A stretch of DNA of 64,000 nt from Micropterix aruncella (Eukaryota > Arthropoda > Insecta > Lepidoptera > Micropterigidae), in assembly GCA_944548615.1 (NCBI GenBank), contig OX155950.1, positions 36,073,027-36,137,026 of the forward strand, read 5' to 3'. The stretch's first letter is position 1. Each line of letters begins with the position of its first letter. The position numbers and the translations under genes are program-made. This document shows, one piece after another, positions 49,929 to 61,224 of this stretch. The notes under the pieces were generated by a model. That model saw only the letters and a program-made list of their open reading frames with translations. It had not been told where the DNA came from and ran no database searches.

Positions 49929-51450
49929 TTGGTCCCGCGTATTTGTCGGCCATTTTGTTCAATCACAGTAAATTATTCCGATGGAGAGAAGTCGCTTGCT
50001 CCCGTCCCCTCCCATCCGTGCAAGATCCGCGCAGTCATATTTATTTTGATTTTGCAGAACTATACCGTCGCGAAAATCTATCGGATGACGGGGGATGACC
50101 CGTGGGCTTGTTACTATACCCTACAATCTAAAAGACTATCACTTCAGTGGCGGCATTCATCTTCCCGAGCCACCAACATGTTCAAGACGATCCAGTCAGC
50201 CGAAAAAGTCATGGCATCTGTTTTATGGGTCCGTAAGAGGATTCTTTAGGTGGACTATATACCTAAAGGGACTATCATTAATGCAGAGGCTTACTGCAAT
50301 ACCCTAGAAGACTTTAGAAGAGCCGTTCAGAACAGCAGAGGATGAATGCTGTCAAGGGGAGTCAGCCTCCTGCATGACAACGCCAGGCCCCATACCGTGC
50401 GAGTTTCAAAGGAGCTGCTGACATTGTTTGGATGGGATATTGTCACCCATTTTTAACACGCTTTTATTAGGTTGACCTGTATGTAACTAACTATGTAATT
50501 GAATCTAAAGTAACTAAATTAACTATCTTCCAAGGATCGTAGCGTCATGAAAATTGGCAGCTGTATGTAGTTCTAATGATAATACAATAATATGATACTC
50601 TCGAACTGATCTGATGATGGAGCCGGAAGATATGAACCGGAACTTCATGATGGAAGATCGTATCATAGCTGTGTTTGGACTTGTTAGAAAAGTTTTGGAA
50701 TGAACATTGACCACGATTAGCTTTCAAGGTCTGATGATGAAGCCGGAAGATAGGCACTGGCATTCAATGATGGAATATCGTATCATAGTCGTGTGTATGT
50801 GATTATCGTATCATAGCCCAAAAGCGTGTTTTTAGTGTTTTTTTTAAACTATTAATTTATTAACACGCTTTTCTTAGGTCGACCTGTATGTAACTAACTA
50901 TGTAATGAAATCTAAGGTAATTAATTTAACCATATTCCAAGGATCGTAGCGTCATGAAAATTGGCAGCTGTATGTAGTTCTGATGACAATACAATAACAT
51001 GGTTCTGTCGAACTGATCTGATGATGGAGTCGGAAGATATGAACTGGAACTTCATGATGGAACGTCGTATTATAGCAGCAGCTGTGTTTGGACTTGTTAG
51101 AAAAGTCTTGAAATGAACTTTGACCACGACCAGGTTTCAAGGTCTGATGATGTGGTTTTTACGTGCATTTATAAAAGCGTGCTTTTAGTGTTTTTTTTTA
51201 AACTATTAATTTATTTCTATTCATCCGACTTATCGCTTTCGGATTATAAACATTTTCACTGAGCTTAAGGGGTTTTTTGGTCGGAAATGTTTTTACAGCA
51301 ATCAAGAGAACGTGAAAGCTGTGAAGAAGTAGATGAAAGAGCTGGCGGCGAAAGTCAAGGACACTGTCATACAATAGCAGATGTACCAACTACATAAGTG
51401 TCTCAATCTCGTCGGCGATTACGTTGAAAAACAGTTTAATACATTAGTGA
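49929..51450 (+). pseudogene. Mariner transposase, broken
   Basis: The frame from 49929 holds a short HTH-like IRAVIFILIL piece, then MTGDDPWACYYTLQSKR (first catalytic Asp at 50094-50096), QWRHSSS, a TAG at 50247-50249, VDYIPKGTII, a TGA at 50343-50345, LLHDNARPHTV (second Asp at 50376-50378) and GWDIVTH. An insert of about 770 bp follows. Then SSDLSLSDYKHF carries the third Asp at 51242-51244, and the C-terminus with LVGDYVEKQF ends near 51450. Spacing of the first two Asp residues (94 codons) fits the DD34D mariner family. The wild-type P-x-P-D-L-A-P-S-D motif is altered. The gene is inactive. Confidence 0.85.
50455..51216 (+). mobile_element. Two tandem ACACGC-TIR units inside mariner
   Basis: Unit 1 (50455-50861) and unit 2 (50862-51216) are head-to-tail. 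Each starts AACACGCTTTT, has AAAAGCGTG near its end, then TTTAGTGTTTTTTTT and AACTATTAATTTATT. Both share CCAAGGATCGTAGCGTCATG and CTGATGATGGAG. The inverted AACACGC/GCGTG ends suggest a terminal-inverted-repeat element, though the tandem arrangement is unusual. Antisense frames of 62-72 codons are similar between units but show no known domain. A diverged relative is at 55660-55890. Confidence 0.7.
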
Positions 51451-51534
51451 AGTGTCCTGTGAGTTTCCATTCAATAAAAGCAATTTTCGATCCTACATAA
51501 ATGTTGTAACCTTACTCTCTGGATGACCCTCGTA

Positions 51535-52402
51535 TTTGCACAGATTCTCTAATTCTCGTACTGCGAATCACACTCTCCGATATCTGCTAACCGCCATCGT
51601 CGCAAGGAGTTTCAAATGACTCCACGCAGTAATTAAGGGGGGCCGAGGGCAGGGCGACCGACCGACTCTCCGATTACAGTCGGTGGCTAAGCCGGGAGTT
51701 GTAATTTATTGTTAAACGAAACTGTAGTGTCCGAATAATTGTGTTGTCGACGTAGACCAATTAGACCGCATTCGCATGCGGACAAAATAATTGGATCCCA
51801 CAGCCAGCCAGGGCTGATTTTAAACAAAACAGAGACAATCGCGGCCCGTCCACCTGAACACTTGGCTTTTTAATTAATTAACAACTAAGCGGACGCCGCA
51901 CAACCGCACACGCGATTAGAGCATCTGCTTAATTAAATATTCACTGATTAAAATCAATAATTGCTTGTCAATTACATTTGCACATTGATTATGTTATATC
52001 TTATAGTGCATTAAAACGGTAGATCAGCCTCTGCTGGCCACTACATCGAATTTTATAACTGGGATATTCTGTAGCGATGATAAACCTTTGAACTAATATT
52101 TTTTCGATAATTCAGATATAAACAAAAAAACATCAATGTAAAACGGTGTCGTTGTGGTATACAAAAATACACCATATTATTATATTGAATTTTATATAAC
52201 TTACCATATATTTTTTGACTTTTTCTTTCTTTTCATTTCTTTAACTTTATTCTTCTCTTTATTTTAGTTGTAAGTCTATTTATTCTATTTATCACACTAT
52301 ATTTACGGAATGTTATGTTCCATTTAATAGCAAAGACTTCATTTTAAGGCTATTTAGTTTTAAGTGCATTTTACCGAAACTTTTAAATAATTTATTGTAA
52401 TA
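51535..52402. other. No recognised gene
   Basis: Unique-looking sequence, GC-balanced to about 51950 and AT-rich after. No feature was recognised. Confidence 0.4.
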
Positions 52403-53140
52403 CTAGCTGACCCGTGCCCACTTCGTTGGGCGGTAAAACTGTTTACTTGTGATGAAATTATGAGTGTGGTTCGGATAGTACTGAGTGCTATGATTTATTT
52501 CCTGGCTGCCAAAAGAAGGGTTATATTTTTACTGCATATGTATTTGCATGCCAATTTGCATGCCAATATTACCGTTATTTGTGAGTTTCTTCTTGTGAGT
52601 GTCTTATTTGCGAGTGTCTTATCTCTTTAACCATTTATGCAGTAAAAGGGAAATTATATGCAGTAAAAGGGAAAAGTATTTTGTTTTAAACACTTGAGAC
52701 GATAAATTTACTTATTTTGATAAGAATTCATAATTGTTGATAATATGACCAATAAACATTACCAAACGATTTAAATTATTTTTTTAATATAAAATACTAC
52801 TTCTTGTGACTTAAATATAAAAGTTAGAAATATGCTGTCACTGACTTTTTTGTAGGCATTGTCAAGCTCTACAACTTTTCACTATAACTTAATCATATAT
52901 CTCTCATAGTTAAGGCAGCGTTAGTTAGAAACGTTTTATTTCGACCGTTTTTTCTCCGACTTACTTTGCAAATCCGACCACTATGAAAAAGTATTTTCTT
53001 TTCTCGGATTATATAGCCTATGACACTCACAAATAACGTGGCCTTCTATTGGTAGAATAATTTTTTAAATCGGTTCAGTAGATCCAGAGATTACTTCCTA
53101 CAACGTCACAAACTTTACCTCTTTATAATATTAGTATAGA
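52403..53140 (-). mobile_element. Non-autonomous Helitron
   Basis: On the minus strand it starts TCTATACTAATATTATAAAG, ends GGGCACGGGTCAGCTAG, and sits between A and T. A GCCCA/TGGGC stem lies about a dozen bases before the CTAG end, as expected for Helitrons. 738 bp, and no helicase or Rep coding remains. Confidence 0.8.
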
Positions 53141-53330
53141 TTAGAGCCATGTCAACCGTAGAACGGGCTTGTCCCAATTGGGGGACACAGTCAAATAAGC
53201 ATAACGTTAAGGTTTTGCCATTCGATTCCAGCTATCTTTGTATGCAAAATCAACGTTTTATAATAATGCATTTCTAAATAAATAAAGAAATTGTGTTAGT
53301 ACATCTGAAGCACTGTTAATAAATTGCAAT

Positions 53331-53925
53331 GAAGAATAAAATAAATGAATAAACGATGAATGGAACTCCGAACAAGGAATTCGTACCTGGATTGAAATCG
53401 CCCGAGCATCTTTTAAGAAAATGGAAAAGGTAATATGCGGCCGGAAACTTGACATCAAGCTACGAATACGAATTCTCCATTGCTATGTGTGGCCTGTGGT
53501 GTTTTATGGTAGCGACGCTTGGACCCTGAAAGCTGACTTCCAGAAGCGTCTTGAAGCATTTGAGAGGTGGTGCTACCGGAGAATGCCCCGCATTAGCTGG
53601 ATCCAGAGAGTTCCCAATGTTATAGTAATCCAACTTGTCGGTCGGTAGAGATCGCGAACTTTTACACATAATAAAGCAAAGGATAGTGGCGTACCTGGGC
53701 CACGTGCTAAGACATGAGCGATACCAACTGCTTCAGCTCATTATTATGGGGAAAGTTTGCGGTAAACGACGGGCTGGAAGAAGAAAAAAGTATTGGCTCT
53801 GCAACATCCGAGAGTGGACAAACGTCTCAAGCGTAGTAGAACTATTTCGCTTGGCCCAAGACAGGGAAGAATTCACAGAGCTGACAGCCAACCTCCTCTA
53901 GGAGAGGCACTATAAGAAGAAGAAC
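53331..53925 (+). pseudogene. RTE-like LINE, RT C-terminal fragment
   Basis: The plus-strand frame through 53648 has IRTWIEIARASFKKM, LHCYVWPVVFYGSDAWTLK and RLEAFERWCYRRM. A frameshift near 53640 leads to GRDRELLHIIKQR, AYLGHVLRHERYQLLQLII and REWTNVSSVVELFRLAQD, ending at a stop near 53901. This matches the region downstream of the RT catalytic motif in a widespread insect endonuclease-RT LINE group. AAATTGCAAT occurs at 53321-53330 and 53926-53935, a 10-bp target-site duplication that bounds this 5'-truncated insertion. The 3' end is the short AAGAAGAAG run. Confidence 0.8.
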
Positions 53926-54099
53926 AAATTGCAATACACCGTACGGTGCATCATGTTTTCTTCAGATAAGAGTAGCATACTTATGGCCCACCGTTCGCTC
54001 TCTCTATATATTTATTATACTCGTATAAGCCGATTGTTAGGCATTCAACTTTTTCCTGTTCTGGCAAGCTACGTCAAACAAGAACCAGTTACACGTTTA

Positions 54100-54545
54100 C
54101 AAAAAACACAATTCGTCTTTCAAATGGCTGAGTCGGCTGATGTCGCCGGTCTGGCCATCTTGCTTGTTATAGTGAGATATCCATATGAACGTTCTTCTGA
54201 AGAATACATGATTATGTGCTCACCGCTGCCCACAAACACTACCGGAAAAAAAAAAATAAATACATTTTTTGGAGAAAACCATCTCAATTGGAATGATTGA
54301 ATCGACATTTGTACAGATGGGGCCAGATCGCTGGCAGGTAAAACAGCAGGAGCAGTATCACAACTAAAAATTAAAGCGCCTAATTGTAGTTGCAGCCATT
54401 GTATCTTGCAGACACGCAATCGCAATGGCGCAAATGCCGCCAAATCTGCAAAATAACAGAGATTTGCAACTCGCAAATTGTTACAACAGAAAAACCACCG
54501 ATTGGTGGTATTGGCTTCCCAACAGTTGAAGCGCGTAAATATTAC
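54100..54545 (+). pseudogene. hAT transposase relic, ZBED5-like
   Basis: The plus-strand frame contains VFQMAESADVAGLAILLVIV, MCSPLPTNTTG, INTFFGENHLNWND, a TGA at 54298-54300, then ICTDGARSLAGKTAGAVSQL and APNCSCSHCIL. A frameshift then leads to RHAIAMAQMPP. These match the catalytic core of ZBED5/FAM200-type hAT transposases: D-E-S-T-D, where the first acidic motif has degenerated to AESAD; C-x-D-G-A; and the S-H-C-I-L-H segment. The BED finger and dimerisation domain are absent. The minus-strand frame at 54120-54476 is an antisense artefact. Confidence 0.75.
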
Positions 54546-55469
54546 ATATTGAAATCTTTATACCAAATTAAAAATAGTCAACTTTGTTAAATAAGATTAA
54601 AATAGTAGGAGCTATGATTCAAAAAATCATTTTTTATTATTTTATATTGATATAAGATACCGTAACTGCGACCTTAGAAAGCTATATATTGGGCTAACAA
54701 ATATAGGAGAAGATTTATAACTGTTTATAACTATGAGTGCCATCTCCACATTGAGTTTCGTAGTAAAATTCTAGCTGCTGCCTAACCGTAGTACGGCATT
54801 GAACAATTGAATACCCTATATAATCAATGATATAATGGACTTTAAAATAAATAAATGAATAAGGAAATAAATAAATTAATGATTACTTAGAAAATTGATA
54901 GTATCAGCGGTCTCCGGTGACGTTCGCTGTCCGTAATCCGTCAATTTAGATTTACGAGCAGCTGCCGAAAAGTTGGCGTAGCAAAGTGCTTGGTCTTCGA
55001 GAAATTATGTTTCAAAACTTGCCGGGTGTGAGATACCCCGCTACATTGACACCGGTCGGGTTAAGAACATCCAGCAAAACAACTGTGAATACCAACCACG
55101 TCTTGGCACCAATTCAAAATCAATACCACCCACCCGACATACAATAATGCCGAAATACGTTTTGCCTAAAGTGTTTTCCTATCCGTTCACCGAATCGAGA
55201 TCGGCCAGCGTAATTGATAGCCTTTCTTATGAATTCCTCCACAAATGTACTTTGTTACACTGAAAACGTTTTCTCAGACGAATAATTGATTGATTAGCAT
55301 TCGGTATAGGGATACATGTATCAAGTTTCCTTAGGGCTTCTTGGTTGTTTCTGGTGTTACTGCTACTTCTCTTTCCTTTTTCCTTTACCGGTCTCTCAAC
55401 CGACGAGGAGGTTTATCGGCTAAAGATTTTTTTCAAGATGGACGGATATATACATTTTGAGAAACAAAC
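54546..55469. other. No recognised gene
   Basis: AT-rich to about 54890, then mixed. No feature was recognised. A C-run follows at 55477-55496. Confidence 0.4.
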
Positions 55470-55496
55470 CCCCAACTCCCCCCCCCCCCCCCCCCC

Positions 55497-55665
55497 GAGC
55501 CGATTAAGACAATTTTCGGGCTGAAGATTGAGCTGAAATTCGGCAGGCAGGCATCATTTGGTAATGGCAAGAGTTGAATAGATTGGGGTTGAAATCGGTC
55601 CATCAAAGGGCGTGCTACTCATACTTTAATCTAGAAATATTGGACTTCTTGAAGTTTGTAAGTTC
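55497..55665 (+). repeat. Family X, copy 3 (partial)
   Basis: Shares GGCAGGCAGGCATCATTTGG, TAATGGCAAGAGTTGAA and AATCGGTCCATCAAAGGGCG with the other copies. It begins directly after a C-run, again placing this family next to a homopolymer tract. Confidence 0.6.
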
Positions 55666-55890
55666 TAATTATGTAAGTTCGGTGACAATGCAATATTATG
55701 GTACCGTCGAGCTGATTTCATAATGGATCCGGGATGGATGGACTGGAACCCCCTGATGGCAGCTGAATTTGGGCTGGTATGTTCCGTTATCATGAGTACT
55801 TTCCACCACAGATGATGTGGATGTTTTGTTGTCATGAGTACTTTCTATTACACACGATGATTAGGGTCTGAAGATGAAGCCGGGTTTTTT
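55660..55890 (+). repeat. Diverged relative of the ACACGC-TIR unit
   Basis: Shares the ordered blocks GACAATGCAATATTATGG, ACCGTCGAGCTGATT, GGAACCCCCTGATGG and GGTCTGAAGATGAAGCCGG with the tandem units inside mariner. Ends are not preserved. Confidence 0.55.
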
Positions 55891-56574
55891 AAAAAATGGT
55901 TTAAATTTATTTGATATGACAATTAAAATAACAATTATGTAACATTTACCACACAATTTTAGTGACTTTCGAAAGGAAACTCTCAAACCGTGAATACGAA
56001 TTAATCTTGATTAGTAAACAGAAGTAAAATCCATGTCGTCATATTTTTTATTGACTAATTATTATAAGACTAGTAGAACACCTACCATTAATCTAGACTC
56101 GACTTTACTTTAATTTCTATTTAGACGTCGTACGAGTAGTTATAATTTTCTAAAATGAACTGTTTTCAAGCGGAAAACAATACATTCATGCAAGTTAATG
56201 TTGCAATCGCATGCCGCATATTTTGCGAGGGGAATCTTAACGAGTTGGCACTGAAGTGCATTGTGGGTTAAAGCCGTAATTAAGAGATTAAATACGCTAG
56301 TGCTAAGCTACTTGAATATCAATTCAAATACTCTAGCAGTGCAGTTTTTTACAAAAAGTCGTTAAGAAATGTATTAAAACATCCTAACGAAAGAATCAAA
56401 ACTGTTTGTTAACTTTAAATATTATTATTGTTAATCGAAAGTCGCGTTTCAAAATAGCATCGTTATAAGAATGGCCATTTCGTTGGGTGCACTCTTAAAG
56501 TCTTCCACGGAAATTTTACCAGTAATCGTCATGAAATCAGCCTTATTTTAGTCATCGATGTTTTTGTTTGTTTG
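55891..56574. other. No recognised gene
   Basis: AT-rich sequence without recognised features. Confidence 0.4.
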
Positions 56575-56905
56575 AATGAAACACTTTATTTCCCACAATA
56601 AGGACATATTTTTACACTACTGCCCAACAATAAAGAAGTGTAATGTGTTCATGGTTCATCTATGTGTGTTTTCCGTTTCTTTATTCCACCATAAGATCTA
56701 ATCGTTATGTCATCCCGAGTGTGTTAGAGTACCTATAGTGCTTGAATGCTAAATTTATCTAAATGTCCAAATGTTAATAAATTATTTTAAATATGTATCG
56801 TGTTCAGTATCAAATGAAAAGTCTGAAAGAATACATTTTGGCAATATCTATACGGATAAATATACAAACCACAAATATTTCATAAAAACTTTTTTACTAC
56901 TTGAG
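56575..56905 (-). repeat. Family Y, inverted copy
   Basis: Contains CCCAACAATAAAGAAGTGTA, TTTCTTTATTCCACCATAA, TTATGTCATCCCGAGTGT, GTATCAAATGAAAAGTCTGA and AATATTTCATAAAAAC, the same order as the copy at 34812-35440. Confidence 0.6.
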
Positions 56906-58219
56906 CACCAAGGGCAACCGATTAAAGTGCGGCGGCAACGCAACGGCGTGCGATCGTTTCAAAATAACTGCCGCAGGGCGCAGGGTGAATTTTATTCTCT
57001 TACAATACCTGCTTTCCAGCGCAACCATTTTTTTAAATAATTCTTAATACAACACTTCACTTTTCGTAACAGCAGTCGTGATTTTTAATTTTTAAATTAT
57101 TTTTCTTGTTTTAAATTGTATTTATTTTTTAACTTATATGTCTTTTCTAATGTTATCTAAGGAAACAATAATTACTTTCTCTTTAAATAACGCGATAAGT
57201 TAATTCATCGCAATCCTCTGCAACCCGAGGCACGTCAGATATCTAAGTAGCTTAAGCCTGTGCCTAAATGTGTGATTTACTTTCTTAAGAATAAAGAGTT
57301 TTATTATTATTATTATTATTATTTACGACTTATTTAAGATTGCGAACTGATATTAGAAATGTATTACTAGAGATTAGAGATTAGATATTAAGTACAGTTT
57401 TTAAAAAAAATAAACAATATATTTACAAGAAATCAAAGATTAAACTAAAAATAATTATAGTAATAAATTAAAATAATAATAGTAACAATAGATAACATCT
57501 TTCATACATAAAATATTTTGAACAAATGAAACCACCATTGTCAGTTTCTTCTCCGTTCTAGAGCGAACGACTCCAGTAGCTATTTATTAATTACTATTTT
57601 AAAACTATCTAATTATCTATTAATTAATTTCTATTTTAAAACTATTTATTAGGTTCAAGTGTGCCTTTCATGTCGTTTTGAAGAACGTTAGCTTTCAATG
57701 GTTAAAGGAGTAGGTGAAGATGACGTTGATTAGTTCGCGGGCATCCGAACGGGTTTAATAAAATAGTCAGTGAATTTCCTCAAATTCTTCTGGTCAATTC
57801 AATCCTGCACCTTTGCCTCTGTCGCCGCAGCTCGAAGAAAATTGGTCGGGCGTTAGGCCACCGTTCAGGTTTCAGGCTTCCACCGTCAGAAGTGATACCA
57901 TCTACGTGGCTGTCTTTTTTCTCGGCGTAAGCCAAGAGCGGTTAGCGGGTAATAGCGCTGTTTCTTTTTACTGGCGGACGATTACGGGGCTGCTGGCTGC
58001 TTGCCTGTATGTTTGCTAATTTGGAGATTGCAGTGCGGAGCGTTTCGCTTAGGAATGGCGCGACGCGGCAGACATCGTCTCGAGGCGCACTTGCGGCGGT
58101 AAAAGTGTTGGCGATGTTGGCGGAGCGGAGATTTTAATCAACGGCCATATATCTCTGTCATATACATATAATCGCGGGCGAGTTTATATATGCTGTTACA
58201 AAAAACCGGGAGAAAATCT
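56906..58219. other. No supported gene
   Basis: A retroposon-like 3' end with AAGAATAAAGAGTTTTATTA at about 57287 and an (ATT)n run follows AT-rich sequence. The stretch at 57800-58140 is GC-richer and holds short frames without domains. Confidence 0.4.
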
Positions 58220-58880
58220 GGGAGCTAATCGGCCCTGTCGCCGTTTGGCCACTGAGACCCATGTGTTCATGGTCGGCCATACTCACTTGTCAACACCAAT
58301 CCGGCGGCCTCCACGCAGAAGTGCGAGCCCGGGTAGGACTCCGGCCTGCAAGCCGGTTTCCCCTAGGAGTCAACCTTCGAGCGCTTCTGGACGATTTGCC
58401 TACAATGCGGCGTTAGCCAATCGATTGTTCATTCCGACCGACAGCCGGGGGAGTCTGGAAACAGTACTGTCTCCTATAGAGCTGGGGTAGTTTTCAACCT
58501 TTTTGAAACGACCAATCGGCTACCCGATATCGGGTGAACAGCCGAGCAAAGGATGCCGTGGTCCGCGATAGATTCGGTAGACACTGTATCACCGCTAAGT
58601 AAGGGAGAGGACCGCTCAAGTGAACTAGAACATGTAAACAGTCGGGAGATCGGAGTAATCTGGTTGCAACTGGAAGTAAGGGCGCTAGTGTTGGCCCGCC
58701 GGGTGATTAACCTAGTTATCTCGCGGTGAAACGTTGGTCTCTTACGGGCGATTGGCGTAACTAGGCAGTGGATTGTTTTTTTCCAAGTCTTCTACGATTA
58801 CCTCACGGGAGACAGAACGATCTAATATCGTTAAAACTTCCTGGGTGTAAGGTTCGTCCGTTGTAGTTGACAGTTGCAGG
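58220..58880 (+). mobile_element. SINE-like family, copy F (subfamily I)
   Basis: Starts GGGAGCTAATCGGCCCTG and follows copy D throughout, including CTAGGAGTCAA, GCCGTGGTCCGCGATAGATT and GTTAAAACTTCCTGG, ending GTTGTAGTTGACAG. No convincing flanking duplication was found, and the terminal hairpin is damaged (AAGGTTCGTCCGTT). Confidence 0.75.
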
Positions 58881-59504
58881 ATTGCAGCCGTAGCAGAAGC
58901 TCACAGTGACCTTGACAGGTTAATTCCCTCTACAAGTTAGAATACTCTATTTAATTACGTCTACTCACGGCAGTTAGATGACTTAGAGCTTGGCCAACAA
59001 TACCCAAGCTGCAGGGAACCATTAGAAACCTACTAATAAAACACTATACTGTTTAACAGAGTAACTGGAATCGCTTCTGGCATTCTGAATATTTTAATCA
59101 ACGTGGTAATATTTTATCTCGGGTATAACCGCAGAGGGAAAAAACCGACATTCAAGACATAATATTAAACAAAGAAGAGAGAAGCGACGGAAATAAAATT
59201 CCTCAATCGAATCTCCCTCCCCAGCCACGCATTGAAATTGAGTCTTCTTTGAGTTTCAAAAATTCCATTTTATCGTATTTTTTCAGTCTCTTATCCGCAA
59301 CCTTTTGTACATATCAAATGGTCGTTTATCTATCAGCTTAAGTAAGCTTATTAAAATACGCTTTGAATGTAAACCTTGTTTGAGATATACCAATAATTAA
59401 ATAACTGACTCGTTGACTTTGGGGATGATACACTTTTTAATTTTACGACTTTTATTAGCTCTTGGATCTCTTGATTTTTTCGATCATATATTATTCGCAT
59501 TATT
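58881..59504. other. No recognised gene
   Basis: Unique-looking, AT-rich towards the end. No feature was recognised. Confidence 0.4.
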
Positions 59505-59715
59505 TATTGAGCCAAAAATTTGGACATTGAGGCATTATTTGGTCATGGCAAGAGTTTAAAAGTTTGTGGTTGAAATCGGTCCACCAGGGGCGCACATTTC
59601 AATTTTGAAATATTAAACTTAAAGACTTGAAATTTGGTATACAGTTGTGTCGAAACCACATTGTGATTTTATTACATTTTAATTGGTATATCTTATGTGC
59701 AAGCTCGACTACTAC
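59505..59715 (+). repeat. Family X, copy 4 (partial)
   Basis: Shares GGCATTATTTGGTCATGGCA, AATCGGTCCACCAGGGGCG, GACTTGAAATTTGGTATACA and GTCGAAACCACATTG with the other copies. Confidence 0.6.
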
Positions 59716-60075
59716 TATTTAAATTCCGCCATACATTTTAATTAAATATTAACGCCACCTGTTGACACAACCGATTATCTTAAATATTACTCACAGACTG
59801 GCTCAGACTGAAAGACGCATTGTCATCGATGATTTTGTTATTAGATTGATAGTGAATTTGTACCTATCTTGTTTATTTTTTTTAAATAATTTTTAATATG
59901 ATTAGATTTCAAGGAAAATTGTTTAAATTGTCATCAATAAACATTAATTTTGTGTCATTTTTAATGTCACCGTATCTAATGATTTTTGTCGTTAACTTTT
60001 AAGTAATTTATAATTCAATTATTTTGAAAACTTTGTAATTTGACGTATGGACAATTTTAATTGTTACGCTTGCCT

Positions 60076-60710
60076 GGGAGCTAATGTAGTTGAGTGAGCC
60101 ATTATGACCCATGTGTTAGGGTCGGCCGAAATCTTAGTTAAACACACATCCGGCAGCCTCCAAGCAGAAGTGCAAACCCGGGTAGGACTCCGTGCCTGTG
60201 GACCAGTTCCCCTGGAACCCGGGCGGTTTGCTCACCGCGCGGTCTCAGTCAATCGACTGTGCATTCCGACAGATTTGGAAACGGTTTTGTTTCCTATAGA
60301 GCGGCGATGGTTATTAACCTTACGGCAACTGCTATTAAAAGGACCAATCGGCTACCCGATTCCGGGCGAAGACCCGGACAAAGGATGCCGTGGTCCGCGA
60401 TAGATTTCGGTAAACACCGAATCACCGCTATTTAAGGGAGAGGATCGCGCATGCCACCTCGTACCCGTAACCAGTCGGAAGGCCGGAGAAATCTGGCTGT
60501 AACTGGAAGTAAGGGCGCGAGTGTCGGCCCGCTGGGTGCAAACCCGGTTTCTCGCGGTAAGGAGTTGGCTTCTTACGGGGGAGTTGCGTAACTAGTGAGT
60601 GGACTGTTTCGTCTTAAGTCTTCTACGCTCACCTCCCGGGAGACAGAACGATCAAATATTGTTAAAACTTCCTGAAGTGTCGGGTTCGCCTTTTGTAGTT
60701 GGCAGCTCAG
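60076..60710 (+). mobile_element. SINE-like family, copy G (full length, subfamily I)
   Basis: 635-bp copy starting GGGAGCTAATG and ending TTTTGTAGTTGGCAGCTCAG. It is flanked by TTGTTACGCTTGCCT (60061-60075) and TTGCTACGCTTGCCT (60711-60725), a 15-bp target-site duplication with one difference. This pair fixes both ends of the element to within a base or two. The 99-codon sense frame at 60104-60403 is not shared by the other copies. Confidence 0.85.
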
Positions 60711-60725
60711 TTGCTACGCTTGCCT

Positions 60726-61224
60726 TAGTACGGGCTTAGGCATAGTTGGGCGGAGTTGATTTGAAGAAATAGTCTACGGTGATGCTCTCTATTTTGCTAC
60801 TATATACATTAGAGCATCTAATAGTGCTAATGCGAAAATGTACTCCCATTAATAATATTTTGCGTTCTTTAAATAAAACACAAAAAAAATATATATATAT
60901 ATTTATTTTCATATATATATATATCCTTCTTAAATCCTTAAAGTCACCAAGAATTTCTTAAGGTCTTTATTTTTTATGTATTTTAATACGTCAAAGGCGT
61001 TGGTTTATTGAAAATTCAAGTCGTCGTGGCTAGACTCCCCGGGGATCTGAATGTATGCGATTTCTTCCAGCTCATATTGCATTGGGAATTGAACGCGGAA
61101 GAATTGAACATTTTCGCTTTGTCTGACACATGCACTCGGCGGGAAATTCCGCTTCCTGCTTTTCCTGGTGCTAAAAGCAACTGAGAAACTTACTTCGTTT
61201 GCTTTGATCGCGGATTCTCTCCCC
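60726..61224. other. No recognised gene
   Basis: Contains a short (TA)n run near 60890-60925. No gene was recognised. Confidence 0.4.

Larger units (their letters stand above)
49822..51532 (+). mobile_element. Mariner (Tc1/mariner) transposon with nested insertion
   Basis: Terminal inverted repeats of about 29 bp start CGAGGGTCATCCACAGAGG on the left and have the complement (with two mismatches) on the right, each next to a TA dinucleotide (49820-49821, 51533-51534). Removing the inserted DNA at about 50451-51216 leaves roughly 945 bp, shorter than the usual 1.25-1.3 kb. About 330 bp appear deleted between the N-terminal helix-turn-helix region and the first catalytic motif. Confidence 0.85.

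Noticed and set aside
50523..51140. Similar antisense frames in the two tandem units inside mariner
   Set aside because: Similarity follows from the duplicated DNA. No domain or start context supports a gene.
60104..60403. 99-codon sense frame in SINE-like copy G
   Set aside because: Not open in the other full-length copies of the family.
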